Part shown: positions 43,675-52,689 of the stretch, piece by piece
Numbering within the stretch: the first letter of the stretch is position 1
Layout of the letters: each line of letters opens with the position of its first letter
DNA from: Streptomyces sp. NBC_01276
GTDB taxonomy: Bacteria > Actinomycetota > Actinomycetes > Streptomycetales > Streptomycetaceae
Reading direction: 5' to 3'
Length of the DNA stretch: 64,000 nucleotides
Assembly: GCF_041435355.1 (NCBI RefSeq)
Contig: NZ_CP108444.1
Location: 410,643-474,642 of the forward strand
Program-made: the position numbers and the translations under genes
Notes under the pieces: model-generated
The model's database searches: none
The model's input: the letters and a program-made list of their open reading frames with translations, nothing else
Told to the model about the DNA's origin: nothing

Positions 43675-44178
43675 GTGGAACCGCTCAGTGAGATACAGAT
43701 CCGCTCATCCTTCGTGAACTGCACCAAGGGCGAGGCCGCACGCCTGCGCCTGCCGCTGGACTTCGCCGAACTGCCCTGGCAGGACCTCGACTTCCTCGGC
43801 TGGGTCGACCCCGGCGCACCGCTGCGCGCCCACCTCGTGCTGCCCCGGGAGGGGGGTCCGGTCGGGATCTCCCTGCGCGTGCCCTCCGTGGGCCGCACCA
43901 GCGCCGTCAAGTCCAGCCTCTGCCAGATCTGTCTGACGGGCCACGCCTCCTCCGGGGTCACCCTGCTCGCCGCGCCCCTCGCGGGTGCCCGCGGCCGCGA
44001 GGGCAACACCGTCGGCACCTACATCTGCGCCGACCTCGCCTGCTCCCTGTACGTACGCGGAAAGCGCGTGCCGAAGCTGCGCACCACGCGGTACGAGGAG
44101 TCGCTCACCCTGGACGAGCGCCTCGCGCGGATGCGGGGGAACCTCGACGCCTTCACTTCCAAGATCACCGCGGGCTGA
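43675..44178 (+). CDS. FBP-domain (treble-clef zinc) protein
   Basis: A 167-residue protein with CQIC and CADLAC zinc ligands, as in the C-terminal domain of FusB/FusC-type elongation factor G-binding proteins. It lacks the helical N-terminal domain of true FusB. Common in actinobacteria; probably interacts with the translation machinery. GTG start 11 bases after the hydrolase stop. Confidence 0.82.
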   Translation: MEPLSEIQIRSSFVNCTKGEAARLRLPLDFAELPWQDLDFLGWVDPGAPLRAHLVLPREGGPVGISLRVPSVGRTSAVKSSLCQICLTGHASSGVTLLAAPLAGARGREGNTVGTYICADLACSLYVRGKRVPKLRTTRYEESLTLDERLARMRGNLDAFTSKITAG

Positions 44179-44209
44179 ACCCGCGCGCGGAATGTGATCA
44201 CATGACCGT

Positions 44210-44755
44210 ATGACGAGGACTCTCTACCTGCTCTGCTCCGCCGCCCCGCCCGTGTTCGACGTGGCCCACGTGATCGAGGACGCCCAGTCACGCGGCTGGA
44301 ACGTGTGCCTGGGCCTGACCCCGGCGGCGGCGCAATGGGTGTCCGGGAGCCTCGACGGTCTCGCCGCGCTGACCGGCAACCCCGTGCGCTGGCAGTACAA
44401 GATGCCCGGGGATCCCGACGTGTGGCCGCCCGCGGACGCCCTGCTGTTCGCCCCCGCCACCTTCAACTCGGTCAACGCGTGGGCCCTCGGCCTCACCGAC
44501 CGCGTCGTCGTCGGCATCGCCGCCGAGGCCCTCGGCAAGGGCACCCCGGTCGTCGCCGTACCGTGCCTGAACGCCGCCCTCGCCGCGCACCCGCAGTTCG
44601 AGCAGTCCCTGACGGTCCTGCGCGGTGCGGGAGCCGAACTGCTCTACGGCGAGGGCGGGTTCGTCCCCGGCCCGGCCGGTCCCGACGCCCCGCCGCACTT
44701 CCCGTGGCAGACCGCCCTGGACGCCGTGGACCGGACCGGCACCGCCCAGGTCTGA
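44210..44755 (+). CDS. Flavoprotein (HFCD/PPC-decarboxylase fold)
   Basis: A 181-residue Rossmann-like flavoprotein. LYLLCSAAPPVFD at the start, LLFAPATFNSVNAWALG in the middle and VVAVPCLNAALAAHP match the flavin-containing Cys decarboxylase family. The catalytic role is unknown; many such proteins are cofactor or peptide decarboxylases. Confidence 0.83.
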   Translation: MTRTLYLLCSAAPPVFDVAHVIEDAQSRGWNVCLGLTPAAAQWVSGSLDGLAALTGNPVRWQYKMPGDPDVWPPADALLFAPATFNSVNAWALGLTDRVVVGIAAEALGKGTPVVAVPCLNAALAAHPQFEQSLTVLRGAGAELLYGEGGFVPGPAGPDAPPHFPWQTALDAVDRTGTAQV

Positions 44756-44776
44756 TCCGCCGCCGCGGGCCGGCCG

Positions 44777-45286
44777 CTACTCCCCGGTGACCCCGTCGAT
44801 CGCCTCGCGCAGCAGGTCGGCGTGCCCGTTGTGCCGGGCGTACTCCTCGATCATGTGGGCCAGGACGTAACGCAGGGAGTACGTCTGGTCCCCGTGGTAC
44901 CCCGGCACGTCCAGGGAGGCCGCGGCCTCCACCACGGCCCGCGACCGCGCGCAGGTCTCCTCCCAGATCGCGAAGGACCGCGCCGGATCCGCGTCCTCCA
45001 CGTGGAACTCGGTCCACTCGCCGGCCTCGTTCCGCGGGAAGTATCCGCGCACGTCCTCGCCGCCCACCACGTTGCGGAACCAGCCGCGTTCGACCTCGGC
45101 CAGGTGCCGCACCAGCCCGAGCAGGCTCAGCCCGGACGGCGCGACGGCCCTGCGCCGCAGCTGCTCGTCGGTGAGGCCCGCGCACTTCATCATCAGGGTG
45201 TCGCGCTGGCGCTGCAGGAGGCTGGTGAGGGTGGCGCGCTCGTCGCCGTCCAGGACGGCCGGGGTCCGCTGTTCATCGTTCATCAT
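44777..45286 (-). CDS. DinB-family (mycothiol-dependent) protein
   Basis: A 169-residue four-helix protein. VRHLAEVERGWFRNVV and HMIEEYARHNGHADLLRE supply the three metal-binding His of DinB/DUF664 proteins, which in actinobacteria are often mycothiol S-transferases. Tail to tail with the flavoprotein gene. Confidence 0.85.
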   Translation of the reverse strand: MMNDEQRTPAVLDGDERATLTSLLQRQRDTLMMKCAGLTDEQLRRRAVAPSGLSLLGLVRHLAEVERGWFRNVVGGEDVRGYFPRNEAGEWTEFHVEDADPARSFAIWEETCARSRAVVEAAASLDVPGYHGDQTYSLRYVLAHMIEEYARHNGHADLLREAIDGVTGE

Positions 45287-45325
45287 CGGATGATCACACC
45301 CGCGCCGCTCCCCGCCCGGACGTTT

Positions 45326-46510
45326 TCACATGCCGGACGCGGCCAGGTCCCGGAAGAAGCTCCTGATGTCCCCCACCAGCAGCTCCGGCACCTCCATCGC
45401 GGGGAAGTGGCCGCCCCGGTCGTACGAGGTCCAGCGCACGACGGCGTCGGTGCGCGCGGCGACGTGCCGCAGCGGGATGAAGTTGTCCCGGGGGAAGTCG
45501 GCGAGGGCGGTGGGAGTGGCCGACACCTCGGGCGGCTGCCCGTAGTAGTCGGCGTGCGCCCGCTCCCAGTAGATCCGCGCGGCGGAACCGGCGGTGCCGG
45601 TCAGCCAGTACAGCATCACGTTGGTCAGCATCTGGTCCCGGTCCACCGGGCAGCTCGGGTCCGCCCACTCCGCGAACTTCTCCCCGATCCAGGCGAGCAG
45701 TCCGGTGGGGGAGTCGTTCAGCGCGTACGCGAGGGTCTGCGGCCGGGTCGCCTGGATGTCGGCGTAGCCCTGCCGTTCCCGCGCCCAGACCCGGTACCGC
45801 TCCCAGGAGGCCCACGTCCGCTCGCGCTCGGCGGGGCTCAGCGCCGCCAGTTCGGCCTCCGTGGGCTCGGCGGTGGCCCCCGCCCCGGGCAGCAGGTTCA
45901 GGTGGACGCCGCACACCCGCCCGGGCAGCAGCCGGCCCAGCTCCCGCGAGACGGCCGCGCCCCAGTCCCCTCCCTGGACCCCGTACGTCCCGTACCCGAG
46001 CCGCTCCATCAGCACCCCGAAGGCCCGCGCGACCCGCTTGAACTCCCAGCCGGGCGAGTCCGTCGGCCCGGACGGGCCGAAGCCGGGGATGCTCGGCAGC
46101 ACGAGGTGGAAGGCGTCGGCCGGGTCCCCGCCGTGCGCCCGCGGATCCGTCAGCGGGCCCGCGACCCGCTGGAACTCCACGAACGAGCCGGGCCAGCCGT
46201 GCGTCATCAGCAGGGGCGTGGCGTCCGGTTCGGGCGAGCGCACGTGCGCGAAGTGCACGCGCGCCCCGTCGATGACGGTGGTGAACTGCGGCCACTCGTT
46301 CAGGCGCGCCTCGGCGGCCCGCCAGTCGTACTCCTCGCGCCAGTAGCGCACGAGCTCGCGCATCTCGCCCAGCGGTATCCCGTAGGCCCACCCGGCCCCG
46401 TCCACTTCGTCGGGCCAGCGCACGCGGCGCAGCCGCCCGTCGAGGTCGTCGAGCTCCTCCTGCGCCACGTCCAGCCGGAACGGTGTCAGTCCCTCACCGA
46501 GATCGTCCAT
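45326..46510 (-). CDS. Epoxide hydrolase
   Basis: A 394-residue alpha/beta hydrolase with the N-terminal EHN domain (FRLDVAQEELDDLDGRLRRVRWPDE), the HGWPGSF oxyanion motif, the nucleophile GVQGGDWGAAVS (Asp) and GGHFPAMEVPE (His). It opens epoxides to diols. ATG at 46510 follows GGTGGGGGG. It could act in biosynthesis or detoxification. Confidence 0.92.
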   Translation of the reverse strand: MDDLGEGLTPFRLDVAQEELDDLDGRLRRVRWPDEVDGAGWAYGIPLGEMRELVRYWREEYDWRAAEARLNEWPQFTTVIDGARVHFAHVRSPEPDATPLLMTHGWPGSFVEFQRVAGPLTDPRAHGGDPADAFHLVLPSIPGFGPSGPTDSPGWEFKRVARAFGVLMERLGYGTYGVQGGDWGAAVSRELGRLLPGRVCGVHLNLLPGAGATAEPTEAELAALSPAERERTWASWERYRVWARERQGYADIQATRPQTLAYALNDSPTGLLAWIGEKFAEWADPSCPVDRDQMLTNVMLYWLTGTAGSAARIYWERAHADYYGQPPEVSATPTALADFPRDNFIPLRHVAARTDAVVRWTSYDRGGHFPAMEVPELLVGDIRSFFRDLAASGM

Positions 46511-46553
46511 CCCCCCACCCTGCCAGCCCGTCCGCCGGCGGGGCGTCCGGGGG

Positions 46554-47375
46554 TCAGGCCGCGTAGAGGTCGAAGGTCGAGCCGCGCTTGGGGCCCGCCG
46601 CCACATCCAGGGCGGGGTCGACCGTCAGCATCGCCTGGTGCAGCCGCTGCAACTGCGGCGACGGTTCGACGCCCAGGTCACCGATCAGCCGTTGCCGCAG
46701 CCGCCGGTACACGTCCAGCGCCGTCGCCTGCCGTCCGGACCGGTACAGCGCCACCATCAGCTGGGAGTGCAGACCCTCGTGCTGGGGCTGTCGCGCGGTC
46801 AGCTCGGTGAGTTCGGCGAGCAGTTCGGTGTGCCGCCCGAGCCGCAGGTCGACGTCGATGCGCCGCTCCACCGCGACCAGCCGGCTCGCCTCCAGCCGCA
46901 GCACCTCGATCTCCAGGACCGGTCCCACCCGTACGTCGACCAGCGCGGGCCCCCGCCACAGCGCGAGTCCCTCGCGCAGCAGGTCCGCCGCGACGCGGTC
47001 GTCTCCGGCTTCGAAGGCGCTCTGCCCCCGGCCCACGAGGCTCTCGTAGGCGTTCACGTCGACGGACTCCGGCGGCACCTGGAGCAGGTAGCCACCGTGC
47101 CGGGTCGTGAGGACCTCCTTGGCGCCGCCGGGCCGGCCCGGCCCCATCGCGGTGCCCAGCCTGCGGCGCAGCTGCAGGATGTACGTCTGGAGGGTGGTCA
47201 GCGCACTGGCGGGCAGGTCCTGGCCCCAGATCTCCTCCATGAGGGTCGGCACGGGCATCACCCGCCCGGGGTGCAGCGCGAGGAGGGCCAGGATCTGCCG
47301 CGGCTTGGCCGCCGTCGGCACGATCGAGTCCCCGTCGACCTCGGCACTCAACGGACCCAGGATCCGGATCTTCAC
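46554..47375 (-). CDS. SARP-family activator (pair 2, member A)
   Basis: A 273-residue SARP nearly the same as the one at 32899-33720 (shared LGPLSAEV, RQILALLALHPGRVMPVPT and the TFDLYAA tail). GTG at 47375 follows GGGGGAG. It is the product of a duplication of the paired regulator cassette. It lies behind a TetR gene and two 9-bp repeat arrays. Confidence 0.93.
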   Translation of the reverse strand: MKIRILGPLSAEVDGDSIVPTAAKPRQILALLALHPGRVMPVPTLMEEIWGQDLPASALTTLQTYILQLRRRLGTAMGPGRPGGAKEVLTTRHGGYLLQVPPESVDVNAYESLVGRGQSAFEAGDDRVAADLLREGLALWRGPALVDVRVGPVLEIEVLRLEASRLVAVERRIDVDLRLGRHTELLAELTELTARQPQHEGLHSQLMVALYRSGRQATALDVYRRLRQRLIGDLGVEPSPQLQRLHQAMLTVDPALDVAAGPKRGSTFDLYAA

Positions 47376-47501
47376 GGTCTCCCCCTTCGTGGTTCCTCGC
47401 ATCGCCCGATACCGCCGGGCTCCGGCCGGAGCCCGCTTCCCACACCCCGTGCGGGGTCCGCCCGCACGGCACGGCCCCCGGAACCCGGCGACCCGTAAGA
47501 A

Positions 47502-47593
47502 CCACCGGACCCACCGGACCCACCGGACCCACAAAAGCCGGTCAGACCCGTGAGACCTTTCAGCCCTGTCAGACCTGGCAGACCTGTCAGACC
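47502..47593. repeat. Two 9-bp tandem repeat arrays between SARP and TetR genes
   Basis: Three copies of CCACCGGAC (47502-47528) and six copies of a unit near TGTCAGACC (47540-47593). The second array runs over the stop codon of the TetR gene. On the minus strand the unit reads GGTCTGACA, close to the TCTGACA heptad of the SARP element, so it could be a binding array before the SARP gene. Confidence 0.75.
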
Positions 47594-48312
47594 CCGCTGC
47601 CGAGGAACTCATAGGCGCACACTCCGCCGCTCGCGGGCACCTCGCGGGCGTCCGTCCGGTACTCGACCGTCCGCGCCCGTCCCACCAGGCTCGGCAGCAG
47701 CAGCCCCCACAGGGCGGCCACCTTCCGGCGCAGCTCCCCGTAGGACAGCCCGGTTCCCGACAGCACCTCGATGCCGCAGACGGCCGCCGCCACCAGTGCC
47801 TCGGCGCTCTCCCACCGCTCGGCGGCCGAGAGCCCGTCGCCCCCGGCGCCGCCGTCGCCGGTCCCGTCGGCCGGTCCGCCGAGGGGCAGTTCCCCGGTGT
47901 CCCGCGCCATCCTCAACAAGTCGGACACCGTCGCCAGCCACGCGCCCTGGAAGTCCTGCTGCGCCGACTGGTGCCCGCCGCACTCCTTGGTGATCCGGAA
48001 ACTCGCCGGGATCGCCGGTTCCTCGTGCAGCGTCCGCGCCAGCCAGTGGGTCGCGTCGATCAGCGCCTGCAGGGGTGATGCGCCGCTCTCGTTCAGCCCG
48101 CGCACCGCCTCGCGTAGCAGGCGGCAGCCCCGCCGCTGCACGGCGTCCGCGAGCTCGTCCTTCGAGGCGAAGTGGAAGTACAGCGCTCCCTTCGTCACCC
48201 CGGCCGCGCCCGCGATCTCGCCGAGCGTCGCGTTGGCGTATCCGCTGCGGTGGAACAACTCGGCCCCGGCGAAGACCAACCGCCTACGGGTCCGCTCCGA
48301 CCTCTCCTGCAC
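47587..48312 (-). CDS. Butyrolactone receptor-type TetR regulator
   Basis: A 241-residue ArpA-like protein. HTH: LFHRSGYANATLGEIAGAAG, then VTKGALYFHFASKDE. A Trp is kept at the ligand-pocket position (FQGAWLATVSDLL), and a Gly/Asp-rich loop is inserted at about 155-172. It lies between the two SARPs of pair 2; all three are co-directional. Confidence 0.9.
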   Translation of the reverse strand: MQERSERTRRRLVFAGAELFHRSGYANATLGEIAGAAGVTKGALYFHFASKDELADAVQRRGCRLLREAVRGLNESGASPLQALIDATHWLARTLHEEPAIPASFRITKECGGHQSAQQDFQGAWLATVSDLLRMARDTGELPLGGPADGTGDGGAGGDGLSAAERWESAEALVAAAVCGIEVLSGTGLSYGELRRKVAALWGLLLPSLVGRARTVEYRTDAREVPASGGVCAYEFLGSGV

Positions 48313-48360
48313 CGCTCCGTCTCCCTTCCGCTCCGCCCCGCCCCGCCCCGCTGCCCGGAT

Positions 48361-49236
48361 TCAGGCGCGTACGAGCCGGTCCGTCCGCAGGCCGGTCCCG
48401 GCCACCGCGCCCACCGCCGTGGCCGTACCCGTCGTCTTGCCGGCCAGACCCGCGCTCTCCGGGCCCGCCATCAGGATCGACCGCTGCAACCGGCGCAGCG
48501 CGGTGGACGGCTCCAGACCCAGGTCCCGTACGAGCGTGGCCCGCAGCCGCTGGTACACGTCGAGCGCCTCACCGCGCCGCCCCGAGCGGTGCAGGGCGAT
48601 CATGAACTGTCCGTGCAGGTTCTCGTGCGTGCGGTACCGGCTCACCAGCACCGTCAGCTCGGCCAGCAGTTCCCGGTGGCGCCCCAGCTTCAGGTCGGCC
48701 TCGATGCGCTGGTCGAGGGCGCACAGCCGGATCTCGTCCAGCCGCCGCGTCTCCATGTCGAGCTGCACTCCGCCGTGCACGTCGGCGAAGGCGGGTCCGG
48801 ACCACAGGGCGAGCGCCTCGCGCAGCCGCTGGGCGGCGACCGGGAAGTCCCCGGCGTCCATGGCCCGGTAGCCCAGCGCCGCCAGCCGGTCGAACTCCCG
48901 AACGTCGCTGGTCCCGCCGCCACTGTTCAGCAGGTAGCCGCCGGGAAGCGTGACGAGCACGTCCTTCGCCGTCCGTGACCCGTCGCCCTGTCCCTCGCCC
49001 TCCTCCAGAGCGGTCGCGATCAGCGCGCGCAGCTGGAGGACGTAGGTCTGCAGCGTCGTACGGGCGCTGCGCGGCGGTACCGCGCCCCACAGCTCCTCGA
49101 TCAGCGCCGACACCGGCACGACCTGGTCGGCATGGAGGGCCAGGAGGGCCAGGACCTGGCGGGGCTTGGGGGCGGTCGGCGTGATGGAGATTCCGTTCTC
49201 CCGCACGGCGAGTGCGCCCAGTACATCGATGTCCAC
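48361..49236 (-). CDS. SARP-family activator (pair 2, member B)
   Basis: A 291-residue SARP closely similar to the one at 34023-34844 (VDIDVLGAL, PKPRQVLALLALHADQVVPVS), with a longer C-terminal tail. GTG at 49236 with GGGGAG. The dyad-rich ARE at 49278-49326 is 42 bases upstream, so it is probably under receptor control. Confidence 0.92.
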   Translation of the reverse strand: MDIDVLGALAVRENGISITPTAPKPRQVLALLALHADQVVPVSALIEELWGAVPPRSARTTLQTYVLQLRALIATALEEGEGQGDGSRTAKDVLVTLPGGYLLNSGGGTSDVREFDRLAALGYRAMDAGDFPVAAQRLREALALWSGPAFADVHGGVQLDMETRRLDEIRLCALDQRIEADLKLGRHRELLAELTVLVSRYRTHENLHGQFMIALHRSGRRGEALDVYQRLRATLVRDLGLEPSTALRRLQRSILMAGPESAGLAGKTTGTATAVGAVAGTGLRTDRLVRA

Positions 49237-49277
49237 GTCGTACTCCCCTGTCCTTGGATGAGTCGCAAGAGTCAGTA

Positions 49278-49326
49278 GAAAACAGGCCGGACGGTTTGTC
49301 AATATCAAACCGGCCATGCTGTTTTC
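49278..49326. promoter_or_regulatory. Composite double ARE with long dyad
   Basis: GAAAACAG, GCCGG and GGTTTG on one side of TCAATAT are mirrored by CAAACCGGC and CTGTTTTC on the other. Each half resembles one ARE, so two receptor dimers could bind side by side. Confidence 0.87.
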
Positions 49327-49461
49327 GACCCGGCAAGATCGTGGCGCCGTTTGAAGATTCTTGTCTGACCTGCACTTTTGCATGCAGTGCACACATGTGT
49401 GACAGCTCGGAAGGCTTCGGCCGCCTCGCAACAGGGGTCATATAACACCCATCGGAGCTCA

Positions 49462-49490
49462 AAAATCAAACCATTCAGTCTGTTTCTTGG
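49462..49490 (-). promoter_or_regulatory. ARE-like site over the TetR stop codon
   Basis: ATCAAACCATTCAGTCTGTT resembles the right half of the composite ARE (ATCAAACCGG...CTGTTTTC). It covers the stop codon of the TetR gene at 49475 and lies 230 bases before the SARP. Confidence 0.45.
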
Positions 49491-50077
49491 GGTCCTGCCG
49501 CGATCCCCGGCAGGACGACCGACCAGATCCGGGTCAGGGCGTGCGGCACGCCGGCCCCTCCGGCGTCCGCCGCACCCAGCACATCCAGCCCGGCCGTCAC
49601 GGCCACCACCAGGCGGGCGGCGTCCCGCGCGGACACCCCGTCCGCCAGCAGCCCGGCCCGCGCCGCCGCCGCGAACGACTCCTCGACCCAGAGCAGCCAC
49701 TGCCCGCGCAGGTCCACCCGGCTGCGGTGGGCGACGTCCGCCCCGAGCGCGAAGCCGGCCCGTACGAGCACGTCACTTACGCGCAGCCGCTGCAGCGCGT
49801 AAGTGGAATCGACCAGCACCCCCAGCGGATCACCGGCCCGCCCCGCCCCGCCCCCCACGCGGGTGATCGCCCGCACCGCCTCCGCGGCCCGCCCCTCGAC
49901 GGCCCGCGCGAGGGCCGTCTTGCCGTCGAAGTGGAAGTTCAGCGCGCCGGGGCTCACTCCGGCCCGTTCGCTGATCGCGGCGATCGAGGCGGCGACGAAG
50001 CCCTCCTCGGCGAACACCTCCGCGGCCGCGCGCACCAGAGATTCCCGCGTGCGTGCCGCACGCTGCTGCTTGACCAT
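49475..50077 (-). CDS. Butyrolactone receptor-type TetR regulator
   Basis: A 200-residue ArpA/ScbR-like protein (RAAAEVFAEEGFVAASIAAI, then GVSPGALNFHFDGK) with a Trp near the pocket (LRGQWLLWVEES). The HTH and the VRAGFALG segment are most like the TetR at 30582, hinting at duplication of that gene too. ATG at 50077. Confidence 0.9.
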   Translation of the reverse strand: MVKQQRAARTRESLVRAAAEVFAEEGFVAASIAAISERAGVSPGALNFHFDGKTALARAVEGRAAEAVRAITRVGGGAGRAGDPLGVLVDSTYALQRLRVSDVLVRAGFALGADVAHRSRVDLRGQWLLWVEESFAAAARAGLLADGVSARDAARLVVAVTAGLDVLGAADAGGAGVPHALTRIWSVVLPGIAAGPQETD

Positions 50078-50448
50078 GGGGGCTCCACACGCCGCATTCA
50101 CCGCATCCGCGGTTCGCCCCGAGAGACAGGGGTACGAGATCGTCGCGGCAACGGTCGGCGCCGCCACCGGAGGCCGGGCGGACTCCCACCGGAGACCACC
50201 GCGCGCCCGCCGCCGGCCCCCGCCCCGGTACGGCCTTTTCCGGACACCGACACCACCCGACGCCAGTGCCGGCCCACCGCCCCGCCCCGCCCGGCGTGCC
50301 ACCGCCCCGGCCGTGAACAGCGGCTACGCCACCGGCCGCCCGGACCGCCGGCCCTTCCGGGGGACCGGAACCGGCCCACCACCGAACGCCTGGTCTCCGA
50401 CACCGCGACACGCGCCCTCCCGCGCCGCCACGTCCCCGGACGCCATGT
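50078..50448. other. Intergenic, no gene seen
   Basis: 371 bases of high-GC sequence upstream of the TetR gene and downstream of the antiporter. Frames here are shadows. No clear ARE or terminator. Confidence 0.5.
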
Positions 50449-51699
50449 TCACCCCGGCGTCCCGGGGCCGGCCCCCCGTACGCGGGACTCCGTGCTCCGC
50501 GCGCGCAGTGCCCTCACCACCGGTCCCGTCATCGCCGTGGTCACCAGGGTCATCAGCACCAGGACCGTGAACAGCTCCACACCGATCACCCCCAGACCGA
50601 GCCCGATGTCGAGCACCACCAGCTCCGTCACCCCGCGACAGTTCATCAGCGCCCCCAGCAACACGGCCTCCTCCCGGCTCCGCCCGGCCAGCAGCGCCGC
50701 GCCCGTCGCCCCGCCCCACTTCGCCACGACGGCCACCGCCGGCACGACCGCCGCCCACAGCCAGACCCCGCCGCCCCCCAAGGCCCCCACATCGGTGCGC
50801 AGCCCGCTGCCCACGAAGAACAACGGCAACAGCACCGGCACCGCGAACTCCCGTATCCGCTCCGCCGCCCGCTCGACCTCCTTCACTCCCCGGGGCACCA
50901 CCGCCCCGAAGACGAAGGCCCCGAACAGCGCGTGGACCCCGAGGACGTCGGTCGTGTACGCCGCGAGGCAGAGCCCGCCGAACAGCCCGGCCAGTACCCC
51001 GCCACCACCGGCCCCGTTCGACCGCCGCCCCAGGGCCCGGGCCAGCAACGGCCGCACGCCCCACCACATCCCCGCCGCGAACGCCCCGGCCGCCAGGGCC
51101 CGTCCCGCCCCGGCCCCCGCCCCGCCGCCGCCCGCCACGGCCACCACCACCGCGAGCAGGCACCAGGCGACCACGTCCACCACCGCCGCGCAGGCCATCG
51201 CCAACGCCCCCACCGGCGTCCCGTACAGGCCCTGCTCGGTGAGGATCCGGGCCAGCACCGGAAAGGCGGTCACGCTCAGCGCGACCGCCACGAACAGCAC
51301 GAACTCCGCCCGCCCCACCCCCTCCGGCGCGAAGGACCCGTACAACCCGAGGGCCAGCAGAGCCCCGAGCGCCCAGGGCACCCACACGCCCGCCTGACTC
51401 ACCAGGACCACCGCGCGCCCCTGCCCCCGCAGCAGCCCGAGGTCCAGCTCCAGCCCCACCAGGAACATGAAGGCGACCAGCCCGAGGTCCCCCAGCACCC
51501 CCAGAGTCGGCAGAACATCCCCCGGCAGCAGCCACCGTTGCCCCTGCGGCCACACCCACCCCAGCAACGTGGGCCCCAGCAGGATGCCCACGGCGATCTC
51601 CCCGACCACCGCCGGCTGCCCGACCCGGCGCGCCCCGGCACCACCCACCCCGCACGCGAGCACCACCACCGCCACGGCGACCAGCACATCACCCGCCAC
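50449..51699 (-). CDS. Cation:proton antiporter (CPA2/KefB-like)
   Basis: A 416-residue membrane protein with about 12 hydrophobic segments. GEIAVGILLGPTLLG, FMFLVGLELD and ALMNCRGVTELV are signature segments of monovalent cation/H+ antiporters. It lacks the cytoplasmic TrkA-N domain of full KefB. It may protect from the effects of an ionophore-like or acidic product, or simply serve pH balance. Confidence 0.9.
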   Translation of the reverse strand: MAGDVLVAVAVVVLACGVGGAGARRVGQPAVVGEIAVGILLGPTLLGWVWPQGQRWLLPGDVLPTLGVLGDLGLVAFMFLVGLELDLGLLRGQGRAVVLVSQAGVWVPWALGALLALGLYGSFAPEGVGRAEFVLFVAVALSVTAFPVLARILTEQGLYGTPVGALAMACAAVVDVVAWCLLAVVVAVAGGGGAGAGAGRALAAGAFAAGMWWGVRPLLARALGRRSNGAGGGGVLAGLFGGLCLAAYTTDVLGVHALFGAFVFGAVVPRGVKEVERAAERIREFAVPVLLPLFFVGSGLRTDVGALGGGGVWLWAAVVPAVAVVAKWGGATGAALLAGRSREEAVLLGALMNCRGVTELVVLDIGLGLGVIGVELFTVLVLMTLVTTAMTGPVVRALRARSTESRVRGAGPGTPG

Positions 51700-51777
51700 A
51701 GCCCCTCACTGCCCGGCTCCCCCCGCCGAAAACAACCCGGCCCCCGACTTCGGAAGGTCGTCACCGTTCGGATGCCG

Positions 51778-52101
51778 TCAGCCGCGGCCGTCCCACGTCT
51801 CCACGGAGAACCGGGCCTCGCGCGCGGCCCACACGTACACAGCGAGCTCCTCCGGCCCGAGGCCTCCGCCGCAGCCGATGACGCATCCCGTGCCGCGACG
51901 GCGGTCGGCGTCATGCCGGGGGAACCGGATGCCGACGAAGGCCACCGCGCGCCCCTCCACCCGGACAGGGTCACGACCCCCGGGGCAGGCACACCGCCGG
52001 TCACCCCGGCCCTCGTACCGCTCCTCGCTCACATACGGCTGCCCGGTCTCGCCGTACTCCAGGCGCGGAAGGCCGTCCCCGGCGTACGAACGGCACCTCA
52101 C
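51778..52101 (-). CDS. Hypothetical protein
   Basis: An up to 107-residue protein with VEGRAVAFVGIRFPRHDAD and LGPEELAVYVWAAREARFSVETW. Cys residues (CACPGG, CVIGCGG) could bind a metal. The family is not recognised. The GTG at 52101 overlaps the stop of the upstream small frame (GTGA). Confidence 0.55.
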   Translation of the reverse strand: MRCRSYAGDGLPRLEYGETGQPYVSEERYEGRGDRRCACPGGRDPVRVEGRAVAFVGIRFPRHDADRRRGTGCVIGCGGGLGPEELAVYVWAAREARFSVETWDGRG

Positions 52102-52475
52102 CGTCCAACTCCGTCACCACCTGCCGCGGATCCGCCCCGCACCGGAGCGTCCCGCCCCCTTCCAGCGGCGGCCGCCCCCGTCAGCCGCCCCGGCCACGCC
52201 CCGGGCCCTGCTCCCGCTCCCGCTCCCGCTCGGCCCCGTACGGATCCTCCGCCGACTCGGCGCGGCCGAGCGGGGCACCGGCACCGGCACCGGCACCGGT
52301 GATCGGCCGGTCCCGGTCCCCCCGCCGCACGTATGAGCCGCAGCTGCGCCGCGTGGTCGGCGAGGTCCCGCTCCTGCGCCAGGACCACCCGGCCCCCGGC
52401 GACGAGCGGCATCAGCAGCTCGGTGCACCGCGTACGACAGCCCCGCTCCTCCGCGATCCCGACGGGCATCCCCAT
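52098..52475 (-). CDS. Possible small hypothetical protein with low-complexity tail
   Basis: A 125-residue frame from an ATG with GAGG upstream. The first 50 residues (VAGGRVVLAQERDLADHAAQ) look protein-like; the rest is Arg/Gly/Ala/Cys repeat sequence from simple DNA repeats. Overlap with the next gene suggests coupling, but it may be spurious or a degraded gene. Confidence 0.35.
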   Translation of the reverse strand: MGMPVGIAEERGCRTRCTELLMPLVAGGRVVLAQERDLADHAAQLRLIRAAGGPGPADHRCRCRCRCPARPRRVGGGSVRGRAGAGAGAGPGAWPGRLTGAAAAGRGRDAPVRGGSAAGGDGVGR

Positions 52476-52689
52476 ACCGCCGCCTCGGGACCGCCGCTCC
52501 GGTCCACCCGCACCGTGGCCCGTACAGAGCCGCCCAGCCCGGCGCGCCCGCGCCCCAGGCTCCCGGTTCTGCCGAAACACCCGGCCCTCCACCCTCCATC
52601 CGCACGCCCCGGCCCTCCATCCGCACGCCCCCGGCTCCCCGGCCGATGTCCCGGTCGGGCCCCTCGGACGGATGACGCCCCGACAACTC

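Noticed and set aside
49803..51397. Long + strand frames over the TetR and antiporter genes
   Set aside because: Thr/Pro/Ala-rich antisense shadows of genes with clear motifs.
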